The translations under genes and the position numbers were made by a program. Under the pieces are notes generated by a model. That model made no database searches and was not told the DNA's origin. It saw only the letters and a list, made by a program, of their open reading frames with translations. Below, piece by piece: positions 14,691 through 23,795 of a DNA stretch of 43,310 nucleotides. Location of the stretch: contig CAILHZ010000014.1 in assembly GCA_903834135.1 (NCBI GenBank), forward strand, positions 1 to 43,310, in the 5' to 3' direction. The DNA is from an uncultured Opitutia bacterium. GTDB lineage: Bacteria > Verrucomicrobiota > Verrucomicrobiia > Opitutales > Opitutaceae. Numbering within the stretch: position 1 is the first letter of the stretch; the number at the start of each line of letters is the position of its first letter.

Positions 14691-16009
14691 TGACTTCCTC
14701 TGTTGCACCATTTGTTGATATTTTACGCAGTCAGGTAAGACACTTGCCTGCAGTACAGCGTATTGGTCAGGTGGCTTCTGTTTCTGGACTGATGATTGAG
14801 GCTGAAGGTCCTAATTTAGGACTTGGAGAATTATGCACAATTAGATCAGCAAGAACTGATTTTAATGTCACAGCCGAGGTAGTTGGTTTTAAAGATAATC
14901 GCATTTTATTGATGGCATTAGGTGATACTCAGGGACTACATGTGGGCTGTGAAGTAGTTGCTGTAGATAGCGTTTTACTTCCTCACATAGGACCTGAACT
15001 TTTAGGCCGTGTCCTTGATGCAATGGGTAAACCTTATGATGAATTAGGCTATTTGCCGCTGAATCGTAAATCGAGTAAGAGTACTACAATACCACATCCG
15101 CTTAAGCGTACACGAATCACTAGTTCATTTTCTACAGGTGTTAGAGCAATAGATTCACTGATTCCAGTTGGACGCGGACAGAGATTAGGATTATTCGCAG
15201 GTTCAGGTGTGGGTAAATCTACATTATTAGGCATGATGGCGCGTGGTTCTTGTGCCGATGTTATCGTAGTTGGACTTGTAGGTGAGCGTGGTCGTGAAGT
15301 AAGAGAATTTATTGAAAAAGATTTAGGTACAGAAGGGCTTAAGAAGACGGTCGTTGTAGTTGCAACTTCAGACCAACCTGCACCGCTTCGCTTAAGGGCG
15401 GCCTATACAGCAACTTCGATTGCTGAAGGTTTCAGAGATCAGGGGAAAAATGTTCTTCTTTTAATCGATTCTGTAACTCGGTTTGCTATGGCTCAAAGAG
15501 AAATTGGATTAGCTGTGGGTGAGCCACCAACAACACGGGGCTACACTCCTAGTGTGTTTGCGATGCTTCCTCGTTTACTCGAAAGATCAGGATCTGGTGA
15601 AGTAGGCACAATTACAGCCCTGTACACTGTTTTAGTTGAAGGTGATGATTTAAATGAGCCCATTACTGACGCAGTTCGTGGTATTTTGGACGGGCATATT
15701 GTATTATCACGAAATTTAGCTAATTTTAATCACTACCCAGCTATCGATATCTTAGATAGTGTTAGCCGTCTAAATCGTGATATCTGCAGTGCAGATGAAT
15801 TGCAGCTTGCTGCTAAAACACGTGAGCATCTTGCTTTGTATAAGAAGAATGAAGACTTAATTTCGATCGGCGCTTATCCTAAAGGAAGTAACCCATCGAT
15901 AGACAGGGCGATTGCACTGCAGGATCCACTTAAGAAGTTTCTTTGTCAGGGTGTTGAAGAAAAAACGAACCGAGTTGATGCATTTAAACGCTTAAAGGAG
16001 ATCCTATAA
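14690..16009 (+). CDS. fliI: FliI, flagellar export ATPase (439 aa)
   Basis: Hexameric ATPase of the flagellar type III export apparatus. Walker A AGSGVGKST at residues 170-178; Walker B region NVLLLIDSVTRFAMAQREIG; followed by AVGEPPTTRGYTPSVFAMLP, which is diagnostic for FliI/SctN-type ATPases. The N-terminal beta-barrel and C-terminal helical domain are complete and the length is normal. It overlaps fliH and fliJ by one base each, giving a tightly coupled fliHIJ module. Confidence 0.98.
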   Translation: MTSSVAPFVDILRSQVRHLPAVQRIGQVASVSGLMIEAEGPNLGLGELCTIRSARTDFNVTAEVVGFKDNRILLMALGDTQGLHVGCEVVAVDSVLLPHIGPELLGRVLDAMGKPYDELGYLPLNRKSSKSTTIPHPLKRTRITSSFSTGVRAIDSLIPVGRGQRLGLFAGSGVGKSTLLGMMARGSCADVIVVGLVGERGREVREFIEKDLGTEGLKKTVVVVATSDQPAPLRLRAAYTATSIAEGFRDQGKNVLLLIDSVTRFAMAQREIGLAVGEPPTTRGYTPSVFAMLPRLLERSGSGEVGTITALYTVLVEGDDLNEPITDAVRGILDGHIVLSRNLANFNHYPAIDILDSVSRLNRDICSADELQLAAKTREHLALYKKNEDLISIGAYPKGSNPSIDRAIALQDPLKKFLCQGVEEKTNRVDAFKRLKEIL

Positions 16010-16449
16010 TGAAAGCATTTAAATTCCCTCTTAAGGCAGTTCAGATTATTAGAGCGCATAAAGATTTTCTTGCACAAGAGCAATTGGGTAGGGCATTGAA
16101 AGCTCAACTAGATCTCGAAATTCGTCTTGAACGCGCTAAAGAGTTTTCTGCTGAACAAGCAAAACGGATGATGCAAACAAGAGAATCGAGCTATAAAGCA
16201 GTAACTGTAACTTCTGCACTTAAGGCTTATCAGACTGCACGCGGCGATGAAGTGCTTATCGAAAGGCAAATCGTACTAGCTAAGAATGAGGTGGCTAAAA
16301 AACGAGAATTACTAGTTGAGACCAACCGTGAATTGAAAGTAGTTACTCAGTTAAAAGAAAAAGCTTTTACCGCTTATACTGTACGTTCGCATCGTGAAGA
16401 GCAAAACGTACTCGACGAAATCGCTGGTTACAGGGCCTTTAGCACTTAA
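16009..16449 (+). CDS. fliJ: FliJ, export chaperone/central stalk (146 aa)
   Basis: Coiled-coil protein that inserts into the FliI ring and links it to FlhA. Almost fully helical, with charged heptads throughout (LEIRLERAKEFSAEQAKRMM, ELLVETNRELKVVTQLKEKA). It begins at the ATG overlapping the fliI stop. AAGGAG eight bases upstream looks like a Shine-Dalgarno, but it also encodes the last codons of fliI, and nearby genes lack such sites. Sequence is weakly conserved; size, coiled coil and position give the identity. Confidence 0.9.
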   Translation: MKAFKFPLKAVQIIRAHKDFLAQEQLGRALKAQLDLEIRLERAKEFSAEQAKRMMQTRESSYKAVTVTSALKAYQTARGDEVLIERQIVLAKNEVAKKRELLVETNRELKVVTQLKEKAFTAYTVRSHREEQNVLDEIAGYRAFST

Positions 16450-16456
16450 CTTAATT

Positions 16457-17107
16457 ATGATCGCACGTCTTTTAAATCCGATAATTCTCTTAATCTTAGC
16501 ACTGCTTCTTTCGGTGGGGCTGTCATCTTATTGGTTTTGGATGAAAGCAAGTTCAGTACTCGGTGAGGTTAAGGCTATTCATCATAAAGAAGAGGTTCTT
16601 GTTGCTAACACTAACGCACTTCGGCGTGTACAAGGATGGGATTTTTGGACAATCGAAGTGAGTAATTTACAAGCAGAATTAAGGGATCAGAAATTGGCCT
16701 ACGATAAAAAGGCAGAACGTCTCGAGCAAAATGCTCGTCAATTAGCAAACGAGAGAGCTGAAATTGAGAGATTACGTTCAGAAATAAAGAAAATGCAAAG
16801 CGATCTCGATATTCGAATGAACGAGGTTAAATCAGGTCAGATCGAGATTAAGGCCGATGAATTAGCTAATTTGAAATCTATAGCTACCATGTACACCGGT
16901 CTTACAAATTCATCAGCTGTAGCAATGTTAAAAGAGAGCGATGATGTAACAATTGTTAAAATATTATCTTTGATGAAAAAAGCTAAGATGATCGAGATAA
17001 TGCAGGAAATGAGTACTACACCTACGCCCGATGGCGGCACCTTAGCTAAACGAGCAGCGCTTATTACAGATAAAATGCGCATGCTTAAATCAACTACAAC
17101 CCCTTAA
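16457..17107 (+). CDS. MotE-like coiled-coil membrane protein (216 aa)
   Basis: One membrane segment at about residues 5-30, then a long coiled coil (about 60-130, for example LAYDKKAERLEQNARQLANE), then a small helical domain containing SIATMYTGLTNSSAVAMLKE and VTIVKILSLMKKAKMIEIMQ. This last part resembles the MgtE-N/FliG-like fold of MotE, a periplasmic chaperone for the MotC stator protein in rhizobia, and of similar genes found between fliJ and fliK in other bacteria. I chose ATG 16457, seven bases after fliJ; an upstream in-frame ATG (16394) lies inside fliJ and would put extra residues before the membrane anchor. The exact role is not settled. Confidence 0.82.
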   Translation: MIARLLNPIILLILALLLSVGLSSYWFWMKASSVLGEVKAIHHKEEVLVANTNALRRVQGWDFWTIEVSNLQAELRDQKLAYDKKAERLEQNARQLANERAEIERLRSEIKKMQSDLDIRMNEVKSGQIEIKADELANLKSIATMYTGLTNSSAVAMLKESDDVTIVKILSLMKKAKMIEIMQEMSTTPTPDGGTLAKRAALITDKMRMLKSTTTP

Positions 17108-17117
17108 TTTAATTGTT

Positions 17118-19274
17118 ATGACTACAGCGCTCCCTTTTTTACCTCAAAGTCCTACACCGTTAAGTAACGGGATTAGTAATGCTAAGACTGCAAATCAAGA
17201 TTTAGCAGCGAGTGCTCAATTAAATCAGTCGCAATCAGCAAGCACTACTAGTCAAGTAGATCAACAATCATCTGGCGCTGATCAAGCACCTAAAGATTTT
17301 TCATCTTGGCTTTCATCTGGTGGTGCTCAAGTAGCGGATAAACAACCAGCAGTTAATGTGCCTGCGGGAACAGATGTCTCAAATGATCCTTCAGTAATTC
17401 TAGATCCTACAAATCTGGCCTCTAGTGCATCTGTATTACTGCAAAATATAGATCAGAGTACACTATTAACGAGTGGGATAAATTTAACCTCTAAGCAAGT
17501 TTTGCATTCGGCTCATTTTGTAAGCCAAGTACAAGGAGTATCAGTGCAAGATCAGCTCGCATCTGATGTGATTGGTGCTGACTTGGTTTCATCTGAGCTA
17601 GATACGCTTATAGATGGATCACAAGGAAGCTTTAAAAAAGATACATCCAGTAGTTTGCTTTCCAAAAATAAACCACAACTTGCACCTGGTGTCACGCAGG
17701 TGGTGGTTGATCCTGCAATGCTTCAAACACTGACCACAGTAGCTTCAAATGTTTCACTAACCGACGGTAGCTTTACTGATGAAACTCAGGGCTCATTAAG
17801 TAGTGGCAGTAATAATTCTAGCACTACAACATTCATAGATAATTCTGCTAAATCAGTTCTAACCGGTACACCATCTACCACAATTACAAGTCAGGGTGTT
17901 ACTCAATCTGCCTTAACATCACCTAATTCAAAAGCAACTAGTCTACCTGTAGCAGTAACATCAAGTAACAAGCAGTCGATAATTCCTAATATTCAAAGTT
18001 CAGGAAAGGTAAGTGAGCTTAAGGTAAGTAATACTCAGCCAGTAAGTACAAAGGATGCATCTTTACTCGGAGATAACAATCTTCGCAATTTGGATTTAAC
18101 AGCCGCTAGTCTTTCTTCGGAAGATCTAGGCACTACACAGATCGTAACTCCTCGTCTTCAAGCTTTAGTTAGCAATACAAACACTCAGCTAGTAAGTGAT
18201 AGTGTAACATTAGGAAATTCTAACTCAGCAGCTATTTCCAACATTGATGCAGTTAATTCAGCAAAGCTGAGTACTAGCTCATCAACTGCAGATCGCCTTG
18301 ATTTAATATCTCTTTCACAGAATCGCATCTCTGAGCAAGTAGACCTTTTAAATAAACGAGCTGATCAAAGGCTAATCGATCTAAATTCGGATCAATTAGT
18401 ACCTCAAGATGTTAAACTTCAGGATTTAACAAAGAATGTGTTAACTCCAGCAGGTATGCAGAGTGATAATCCAACAACTGGTCAAGTTGCTAATACGTAT
18501 GGCTCAGTGGCAGCAAATGTAAGTAATCTTGCAGTGGGTGGGGAAAAATCTGCCGGCCATAATTCAGGCATGGGTTCTCACAGTCAAAGTAAGGGTAGGC
18601 TTCAAGATAAAAATTTATTAAATACTGGTGATAATGTAGTTACAAACACTACAAGCTTGAATGGCACGACTGCTGCTACTCATCAAGTTGCAATGCCATA
18701 CTCATCTCAAATGCATGCCTCTATGGCAGCCTCTATGCCTGTAGATACATCGTCTACACGCAGTGCAGCGCTTGATGCTAGGAAGATGAATACTCAACTA
18801 CCTGTAACTTCTGCTCAGGCAAAAGCTGCAGTCGAACAAGTTAACAAACTTATCGATTCACACCTCACACAGTCTGAAAATTTATCTAAGACGATCAATC
18901 TAGGTTTTAAATTTGGTGATTCTGATGTAGGTCTAAAGGTACAAGTAAAAGATGGTACTATATTGACTCAGTTTAGCACCAATTCCAACGAGATTCGTGC
19001 AGCCCTATCTGCAGAGTGGCAATCCTCCGGTTTTTCATCAAAAAACCACAATTTCCAATTTGCTGAGCCAACATTTAGCTCAACTACCGGTGGAAATTCA
19101 CAGAATCCATTTAATTCTCAGGATAATACTAATCCTCAGTATCAGTCATATGATGGTTCGTTCGCATCTCTCGCCTCTCAATCAAACATTAGAGCTACCA
19201 GCACTTTAGTTAGTGAACAAACTTCAGATGCGGCACCTTCAATACAAGAGGGTCAATTACGCACATTCGCCTAA
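17118..19274 (+). CDS. fliK: FliK, hook-length control protein (718 aa)
   Basis: Exported ruler that measures the hook and switches FlhB specificity. The first 570 residues are Ser/Thr/Gln/Asn-rich and without clear folds, as expected for the ruler part. At about 590-660 is the compact hook domain (KTINLGFKFGDSDVGLKVQV and RAALSAEWQSSGF). At 718 aa it is much longer than the 400-aa FliK of enterobacteria, which predicts a long hook if the ruler rule holds. It is placed just before flgD and flgE, the usual hook cluster. Confidence 0.9.
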   Translation: MTTALPFLPQSPTPLSNGISNAKTANQDLAASAQLNQSQSASTTSQVDQQSSGADQAPKDFSSWLSSGGAQVADKQPAVNVPAGTDVSNDPSVILDPTNLASSASVLLQNIDQSTLLTSGINLTSKQVLHSAHFVSQVQGVSVQDQLASDVIGADLVSSELDTLIDGSQGSFKKDTSSSLLSKNKPQLAPGVTQVVVDPAMLQTLTTVASNVSLTDGSFTDETQGSLSSGSNNSSTTTFIDNSAKSVLTGTPSTTITSQGVTQSALTSPNSKATSLPVAVTSSNKQSIIPNIQSSGKVSELKVSNTQPVSTKDASLLGDNNLRNLDLTAASLSSEDLGTTQIVTPRLQALVSNTNTQLVSDSVTLGNSNSAAISNIDAVNSAKLSTSSSTADRLDLISLSQNRISEQVDLLNKRADQRLIDLNSDQLVPQDVKLQDLTKNVLTPAGMQSDNPTTGQVANTYGSVAANVSNLAVGGEKSAGHNSGMGSHSQSKGRLQDKNLLNTGDNVVTNTTSLNGTTAATHQVAMPYSSQMHASMAASMPVDTSSTRSAALDARKMNTQLPVTSAQAKAAVEQVNKLIDSHLTQSENLSKTINLGFKFGDSDVGLKVQVKDGTILTQFSTNSNEIRAALSAEWQSSGFSSKNHNFQFAEPTFSSTTGGNSQNPFNSQDNTNPQYQSYDGSFASLASQSNIRATSTLVSEQTSDAAPSIQEGQLRTFA

Positions 19275-19286
19275 TATCTACTCATC

Positions 19287-19754
19287 ATGAATGCAACATC
19301 TACATTAGGCCTAAAACCGTTAGCAGCCTCTTCTACTACATCCGTAGCAGCTGTTCCTACTGCTCAAAGTTCAACTACAGTCACCATTGAAGATTTCATG
19401 AAGCTGCTCAGTGCAGAAATGACAAATCAAGATCCTACTAAGCCAATGGATAATACGCAGACGATGACACAATTGGCTCAGTTTACTACACTCCAGCAGA
19501 CAACCCAACTTACACAAAATCAAAGTTTAGCTACTGCGGCTAGTTTGATTGGATCTACAGTTAGCTTCCCTGGTCTCAATGGTGCAGCAGGAGCAACTGG
19601 AGTAGTGCAATCAGTAGATTCTAGCCAAGTAGCTATGGGTGGTTTACCTCAGTTAATCATCTCTGGATCTAACATGGAATATCCAGTCACGTCTGTATCT
19701 CAAATACTCCCTTTCACAAACCCCACACCAGCAAGTATCAATCCTAATGGATGA
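19287..19754 (+). CDS. flgD: FlgD, hook cap protein (155 aa)
   Basis: Scaffold that caps the growing hook and is lost afterwards. The conserved N-terminal region is complete: EDFMKLLSAEMTNQDPTKPM, then TQTMTQLAQFTTLQQTTQLT. After about residue 90 there is only a short beta-rich part (VVQSVDSSQVAMGGLPQLII). The FlnIII/Tudor-like domains of larger FlgD (230 aa in Salmonella) are reduced or missing. Short FlgD proteins are known in other groups. It precedes flgE by 49 bases. Confidence 0.93.
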   Translation: MNATSTLGLKPLAASSTTSVAAVPTAQSSTTVTIEDFMKLLSAEMTNQDPTKPMDNTQTMTQLAQFTTLQQTTQLTQNQSLATAASLIGSTVSFPGLNGAAGATGVVQSVDSSQVAMGGLPQLIISGSNMEYPVTSVSQILPFTNPTPASINPNG

Positions 19755-19803
19755 TATAAATAACTAGAAATTAGCAAAACTTTAACTCGAACAACATACT
19801 ATC

Positions 19804-20640
19804 ATGGCATATCTAGGTACACTCAATACAGCAACATCTGCCCTTCAATCGTTCAGTCAGGGATTAAATGATGTTGGTAATAATATAGCTAATGTTAACA
19901 CGACAGCATACAAAGCCACGACGGCTTCATATTCGGATACTTTTTCCGGATTAGGTGTTCAAGTTACTACTAACAGCACGGATTATACCCAGGGTTCGCT
20001 AGTAACTACAGGTGTTCCTACAGATTTGGCTATTTCTGGTAATGGTTATTTTCTTGTACAGACAGTACCAAGTACACCAGGTGGAACTGCGCAACTTTTT
20101 GCAACACGTGACGGTAAATTTACCTTAGATTCTAACGGATATCTTGTAAATTCATTGGGGTATCAGGTGATGGGTAACGACCCGCAAAATTCAGGAGATA
20201 ATAAACCTGTAAGAGTTCATAGTCCTTTTACTACAGGTTCTTCTACTTTAGCAATTGTTTCAGTTGCGATAGATTCAAACGGATATCTGCAAGAAACATT
20301 ATCTGATGGTACTAAAGTACCAACCGCTTCCATTCCTCAAGTCCTATTGTGCAAATTTAATTCACCTCAATCATTAGTGGGTGTAGGTAATAATTTGTTT
20401 ACTAATTTAGGTGCTGGTGGCCCTGCTACCGGTAGTACTACCTTAACGAACGCTTCAAATGCTCCAGGAGCCAACGGCTTAGGAACTGTTCAGTCAGGTT
20501 GTGTTGAAGCCTCAAACGTGGATTTAACTACACAATTTACTAACATGATTCGTCTCCAACGTGCCTTCGATGCCAATGCGCACGTAGTTACAGTGACTGA
20601 TACACTCATGCAGACAATCACCGATCTAAAGAGGTCATAA
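19804..20640 (+). CDS. flgE: FlgE, hook protein (278 aa)
   Basis: Hook subunit forming the universal joint. It has the rod/hook N-terminal signature SQGLNDVGNNIANVNTTAYK, central GYFLVQTVPSTPGG and TRDGKFTLDSNGYLVNSLGY, and a C-terminal helix NMIRLQRAFDANAHVVTVTD. At 278 aa it is shorter than most hook proteins (around 400 aa) and near FlgG in size, so the outer D2 domain must be small or absent. I call it FlgE rather than FlgF/G because it follows fliK-flgD, and flgF and flgG are present elsewhere (32642, 33427). Confidence 0.92.
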   Translation: MAYLGTLNTATSALQSFSQGLNDVGNNIANVNTTAYKATTASYSDTFSGLGVQVTTNSTDYTQGSLVTTGVPTDLAISGNGYFLVQTVPSTPGGTAQLFATRDGKFTLDSNGYLVNSLGYQVMGNDPQNSGDNKPVRVHSPFTTGSSTLAIVSVAIDSNGYLQETLSDGTKVPTASIPQVLLCKFNSPQSLVGVGNNLFTNLGAGGPATGSTTLTNASNAPGANGLGTVQSGCVEASNVDLTTQFTNMIRLQRAFDANAHVVTVTDTLMQTITDLKRS

Positions 20641-20664
20641 GTTTAAAATTTAGCTCCATACACG

Positions 20665-21288
20665 ATGTCCGACAAAGTAGAGTCAAAAGAAGCTCCAGAG
20701 GCTGCAACCGAAGAGAAAAAAGGTGGTGGTCTCAATATTGCTGCCCTATTGCCTGCTGTTGTTGCTATCGTTGTGGCACCTCTAGCTAGCTGGGGAGTAA
20801 CTAATTTTGTATTACTACCAAGGCTTGAGAAAATAATTAAGCAGACTGTAGCTGTTTCATCACCTACTGAAGCTGGTGCTCCAAAATCTGAGGAGACAAA
20901 GTCTGAAGGCAAAGCTGAAGGCAAGTCAGAGGCTAAAGCTGAAGGCAAATCTGAAGGATCTAAAAAAGAGGGCGAAGCTGGAGGTAGTTCAAACAGTTAC
21001 ACCTTCGATAATTTACTTGTTAACCTATCAGGAACAATGGGAACTCGATTCCTTAAAACCTCATTTATTGTGACTGGTTCTGAGGCTAACATACAATCTG
21101 AGTTCGAATCCAACAAAGATAAACTCAAGGATATTACACTTAATATTCTATCCTCACTCACCTTAGCTGACATTGAAGAGCCGGGTGCTAGAAATGTTCT
21201 ACGTGAAAAACTAGTCACCGCTTACAATCAAGCTTTAGGTAAACCACTGGCTAAGCAAATCTGGTTTTCTGATTTTGTAGTTCAGTAA
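20665..21288 (+). CDS. fliL: FliL, stator-associated membrane protein (207 aa)
   Basis: Single-pass inner-membrane protein that surrounds and stabilises the stator. A cytoplasmic N-terminus is followed by one membrane segment at about residues 26-50 (IAALLPAVVAIVVAPLASWG onwards), a Lys/Glu/Gly/Ser-rich linker at about 72-108 made of imperfect repeats, and the periplasmic stomatin-like FliL domain at about 110-207, with FLKTSFIVTGSEAN and a final W-F-S-D-F-V-V-Q. The repeat linker is unusual. It precedes fliM as in many operons. Confidence 0.93.
   Translation: MSDKVESKEAPEAATEEKKGGGLNIAALLPAVVAIVVAPLASWGVTNFVLLPRLEKIIKQTVAVSSPTEAGAPKSEETKSEGKAEGKSEAKAEGKSEGSKKEGEAGGSSNSYTFDNLLVNLSGTMGTRFLKTSFIVTGSEANIQSEFESNKDKLKDITLNILSSLTLADIEEPGARNVLREKLVTAYNQALGKPLAKQIWFSDFVVQ
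20883..20985 (+). repeat. in-frame repeats in the fliL linker
   Basis: Imperfect tandem repeats coding for a Lys/Glu/Gly/Ala/Ser linker. The clearest pair is a 24-bp unit at 20911-20934 and 20935-20958, both starting AAAGCTGAAGGCAA. The unit is a multiple of three, so copy-number change would alter linker length without a frameshift. Confidence 0.7.
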
Positions 21289-21297
21289 TTTTTGGCT

Positions 21298-22311
21298 ATG
21301 TCAGATGAATCTAATGAGCCAAAGTCTGAATCACTTGATGCTGATGAAATAGCTCAAGTTGCAGAGGAAGTGCATACCCAAGCAGAGCAGGCCGCAACTC
21401 CGAGCGAAAATCCTCCTGAGCAAGCTAAAGTAGCACCTACTGTAAGGGCGTTTAATTTTCGTCAGTCAGTAATACTGACAGACCAGGATAACCGGATCCT
21501 TCGTTCAAGACAGAATGATTTTATCGCATATTTTAGTGCGAAGTTATCGGCTTTTTTCAGGATGGAATTCACTGCTGAGATACAGCAGTTTGCTTCAGTT
21601 CAGTACTCGAATTTTCTTACAACGATACCGAGTGCAACTCATATAACACTCTTTTCCTGTAATCCATTACCTGGCCTAGGAATATTAGAGATGAGCCCAC
21701 GCATCGCTATTTCAATAGCTGATCGTTTACTGGGAGGTAAGGGAGTCCCAACTAATTCCGAAAGGTCATTAACTGATATTGAAATAGGACTAGTCGATGA
21801 CGTTATATTAATTATTCTTGATGAATGGTGCCAAATTTGGAAATCAGAAATCGAGGCTAAACCTTCAGTAGTTGGCCATGAGAAATCTGCTGAATATCTT
21901 CAGACTGCCTCTAAGGATTCCAATCTCTATGTTTTAACACTAGATATTAAATTTGGTGGTGCAATCGAGCCTATGCAGCTCGCTGTACCATTTGGAATGC
22001 TTGAATCTATCATTAAGAAGATTCAATTGTCGCATGCTAAGGTTTCTACAAAATCGAGTTCAGCTAAAGCTACTGCTCGCATCACTCCAGCGCACTCCCA
22101 AATTCAAGTTCCTGTCACAGCACAGTGGCCTGGTATAGACTTGAGTATACGTGAAGTTGCTGGATTTAGGGTAGGCGATATTATTGAAATGCCTGCTTCT
22201 GTACTTCAGGAAACACGTCTTTTACTTAATGGATCTCCAAAGTTCTCTGGGGTAGTTGGTTTTGAAGGAGATTCTGTCGCAATTCAGATCGTTCACAAAA
22301 CTACCTCTTAA
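21298..22311 (+). CDS. fliM: FliM, motor switch protein (337 aa)
   Basis: C-ring switch protein. The N-terminus has SLDADEIAQV, a poor copy of the CheY-P binding motif LSQxEIDALL. The middle CheC-like domain holds RIAISIADRLLGGKGVP, with the GGKG typical of FliM, and SLTDIEIGLVDDVILIILDE. The C-terminal SpoA domain includes VPVTAQWPGIDLSIREVAGF. I start at ATG 21298; an in-frame TTG six bases earlier would add two residues. No chemotaxis genes occur in the window, so CheY binding must be judged elsewhere. Confidence 0.94.
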   Translation: MSDESNEPKSESLDADEIAQVAEEVHTQAEQAATPSENPPEQAKVAPTVRAFNFRQSVILTDQDNRILRSRQNDFIAYFSAKLSAFFRMEFTAEIQQFASVQYSNFLTTIPSATHITLFSCNPLPGLGILEMSPRIAISIADRLLGGKGVPTNSERSLTDIEIGLVDDVILIILDEWCQIWKSEIEAKPSVVGHEKSAEYLQTASKDSNLYVLTLDIKFGGAIEPMQLAVPFGMLESIIKKIQLSHAKVSTKSSSAKATARITPAHSQIQVPVTAQWPGIDLSIREVAGFRVGDIIEMPASVLQETRLLLNGSPKFSGVVGFEGDSVAIQIVHKTTS

Positions 22312-22332
22312 CCTCTTTAATCCGCTATCACC

Positions 22333-22590
22333 ATGGAAGAAAAAACGCTCGATATTGTCTTAGATGTTAAAGTTAAGCTGACTGTACAGTTGGGCTCTAC
22401 CCACTTATCGATGCGTGAAGTCCTTGAGCTGTCTGCTGGCTCTGTCGTTCAGCTCGATCAACAAGTAAATGACCCTGTTGGGCTTTTTGTGAATGATAAG
22501 TTAGTAGCCTATGGTGAGGTTGTTGTCTTAGATGATAATTTCGGTATAAAAATTACTGAATTAGTAGGCAGTGCTAAACCATCCGCATGA
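22333..22590 (+). CDS. fliN: FliN, motor switch protein (85 aa)
   Basis: Small C-ring protein made of a single SpoA domain. The sequence DIVLDVKVKLTVQLGSTHLS, then REVLELSAGSVVQLDQQVND, then VNDKLVAYGEVVVLDDNFGI covers the whole FliN fold with no N-terminal extension. It overlaps fliO by 4 bases (ATGA), so translation is probably coupled. Confidence 0.96.
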   Translation: MEEKTLDIVLDVKVKLTVQLGSTHLSMREVLELSAGSVVQLDQQVNDPVGLFVNDKLVAYGEVVVLDDNFGIKITELVGSAKPSA

Positions 22591-23021
22591 GGCGCTTTTA
22601 TTTAGGAATAATCCTAATATTTGCAGGATTATTTACAGGTACTCATCTGGTATATGCTGAAACAGCTCAGCCTATCCAAATTGCAGCACCTGATTCATCG
22701 ACTGTTATTTATCCACGAACTCAGGCTCCTGCGCAGCCAGCAGTTTCCCAATCATCATACAGTGGAGTTGGTTTAGGAATACTCTTTGCTTTGTGCGGCG
22801 CAGCCTTAGGCGTATATTTATGGATTAGATCTAAAAACGGCTTACAGCTTTCTTCTCGTTCTGAGCAGAAGCTTAAAGTTAACGAGATGCGCTCTTTGGG
22901 TAATAGGCAGTACTTGGTAGTCGCAAGCTACGGAGATCAGAAGTTTTTATTAGGGGTGTGTCCAGGTAAAGTAGAAATGTTGTCTCCACTTGAACGGACT
23001 TTTGATGGGGGAGATATATGA
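22587..23021 (+). CDS. fliO: FliO, export-gate assembly protein (144 aa)
   Basis: Membrane protein that assists FliP ring assembly. It has a cleavable-looking signal sequence (residues 1-25, ending VYA), a short periplasmic part, one membrane segment at about 55-75 (GLGILFALCGAALGVYLWI) and a cytoplasmic domain (NEMRSLGNRQYLVVASYGDQ, then FLLGVCPGKVEML). FliO is poorly conserved, but this pattern and the fliN-fliO-fliP order identify it. It overlaps both neighbours by 4 bases. Confidence 0.88.
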   Translation: MRRFYLGIILIFAGLFTGTHLVYAETAQPIQIAAPDSSTVIYPRTQAPAQPAVSQSSYSGVGLGILFALCGAALGVYLWIRSKNGLQLSSRSEQKLKVNEMRSLGNRQYLVVASYGDQKFLLGVCPGKVEMLSPLERTFDGGDI

Positions 23022-23785
23022 AGCGGACTTTAGTTTTATTCTCCTTTATTTTATTCATTGTATTTCTGACCTTACCTCATGTAGGTCACGCCCAAACAGC
23101 ACGCGCTGCTGATCCACTTCATTTATCTATTAATTTAGAGGGAGCTGAAAAGCCAGCTCAGCTGAGTGTTGCAGTACAGATCGTACTGGTCATGACACTA
23201 CTTACAATTGCCCCGTCAATTGTACTGCTCATGACTTCGTTTACTCGTATAGTCATTGTCCTTGGATTTGTACGTACTGCAATTGGAGTGCCTAATGCTC
23301 CAGCAAATCAAATCATAGTGGGGCTAGCGCTATTTCTTACATTCTTTATTATGGGGCCAGTTGCTGATAAAATTCAAACTAACGCACTTAAGCCCTACAT
23401 GGATGGCAAGATTACCTCGGAGGTAGCCTTTGAAAAAGCGAGCGTTCCTTTAAAGGATTTCATGCTTAAGCAAACGAGAACTCGTGATCTAGAATATTTT
23501 CTAGAACTCGGTCACTATGGACCAACAAAAGTAAGTGACTTATCCTTACGTGTCGTTGTTCCTGCTTTCGTAATTAGTGAGCTACAGACGTCATTTCAGA
23601 TGGGATTTTTTTTATTTCTTCCATTTCTTGTCATCGACTTCCTAGTCGCATCCATCCTTATGGCACTTGGTATGATGATGATGCCACCCAATGTGGTTTC
23701 TCTTCCGTTTAAGTTACTCTTGTTTGTTCTTGTAGATGGTTGGCATCTGATCGTTCGCTCTTTAGTGGAAAGTTTTATTAGTTAA
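23018..23785 (+). CDS. fliP: FliP, export-gate protein (255 aa)
   Basis: Core channel subunit of the flagellar type III export gate. It has a signal peptide (cleavage near GHA), then the highly conserved membrane region VLVMTLLTIAPSIVLLMTSF-TRIVIVLGFVRTAIG and later LRVVVPAFVISELQTSFQMG, both FliP signatures, with MALGMMMMPPNVVSLPFKLL near the end. Length is normal. It overlaps fliO by ATGA; GGGGAG before the start is part of the fliO coding sequence. Confidence 0.98.
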   Translation: MKRTLVLFSFILFIVFLTLPHVGHAQTARAADPLHLSINLEGAEKPAQLSVAVQIVLVMTLLTIAPSIVLLMTSFTRIVIVLGFVRTAIGVPNAPANQIIVGLALFLTFFIMGPVADKIQTNALKPYMDGKITSEVAFEKASVPLKDFMLKQTRTRDLEYFLELGHYGPTKVSDLSLRVVVPAFVISELQTSFQMGFFLFLPFLVIDFLVASILMALGMMMMPPNVVSLPFKLLLFVLVDGWHLIVRSLVESFIS

Positions 23786-23795
23786 ATCTTTTAGT

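Noticed and set aside
16001..16006. AAGGAG before fliJ as evidence of Shine-Dalgarno use
   Set aside because: It encodes the final codons of fliI (Lys-Glu), and neighbouring genes have no such motif.
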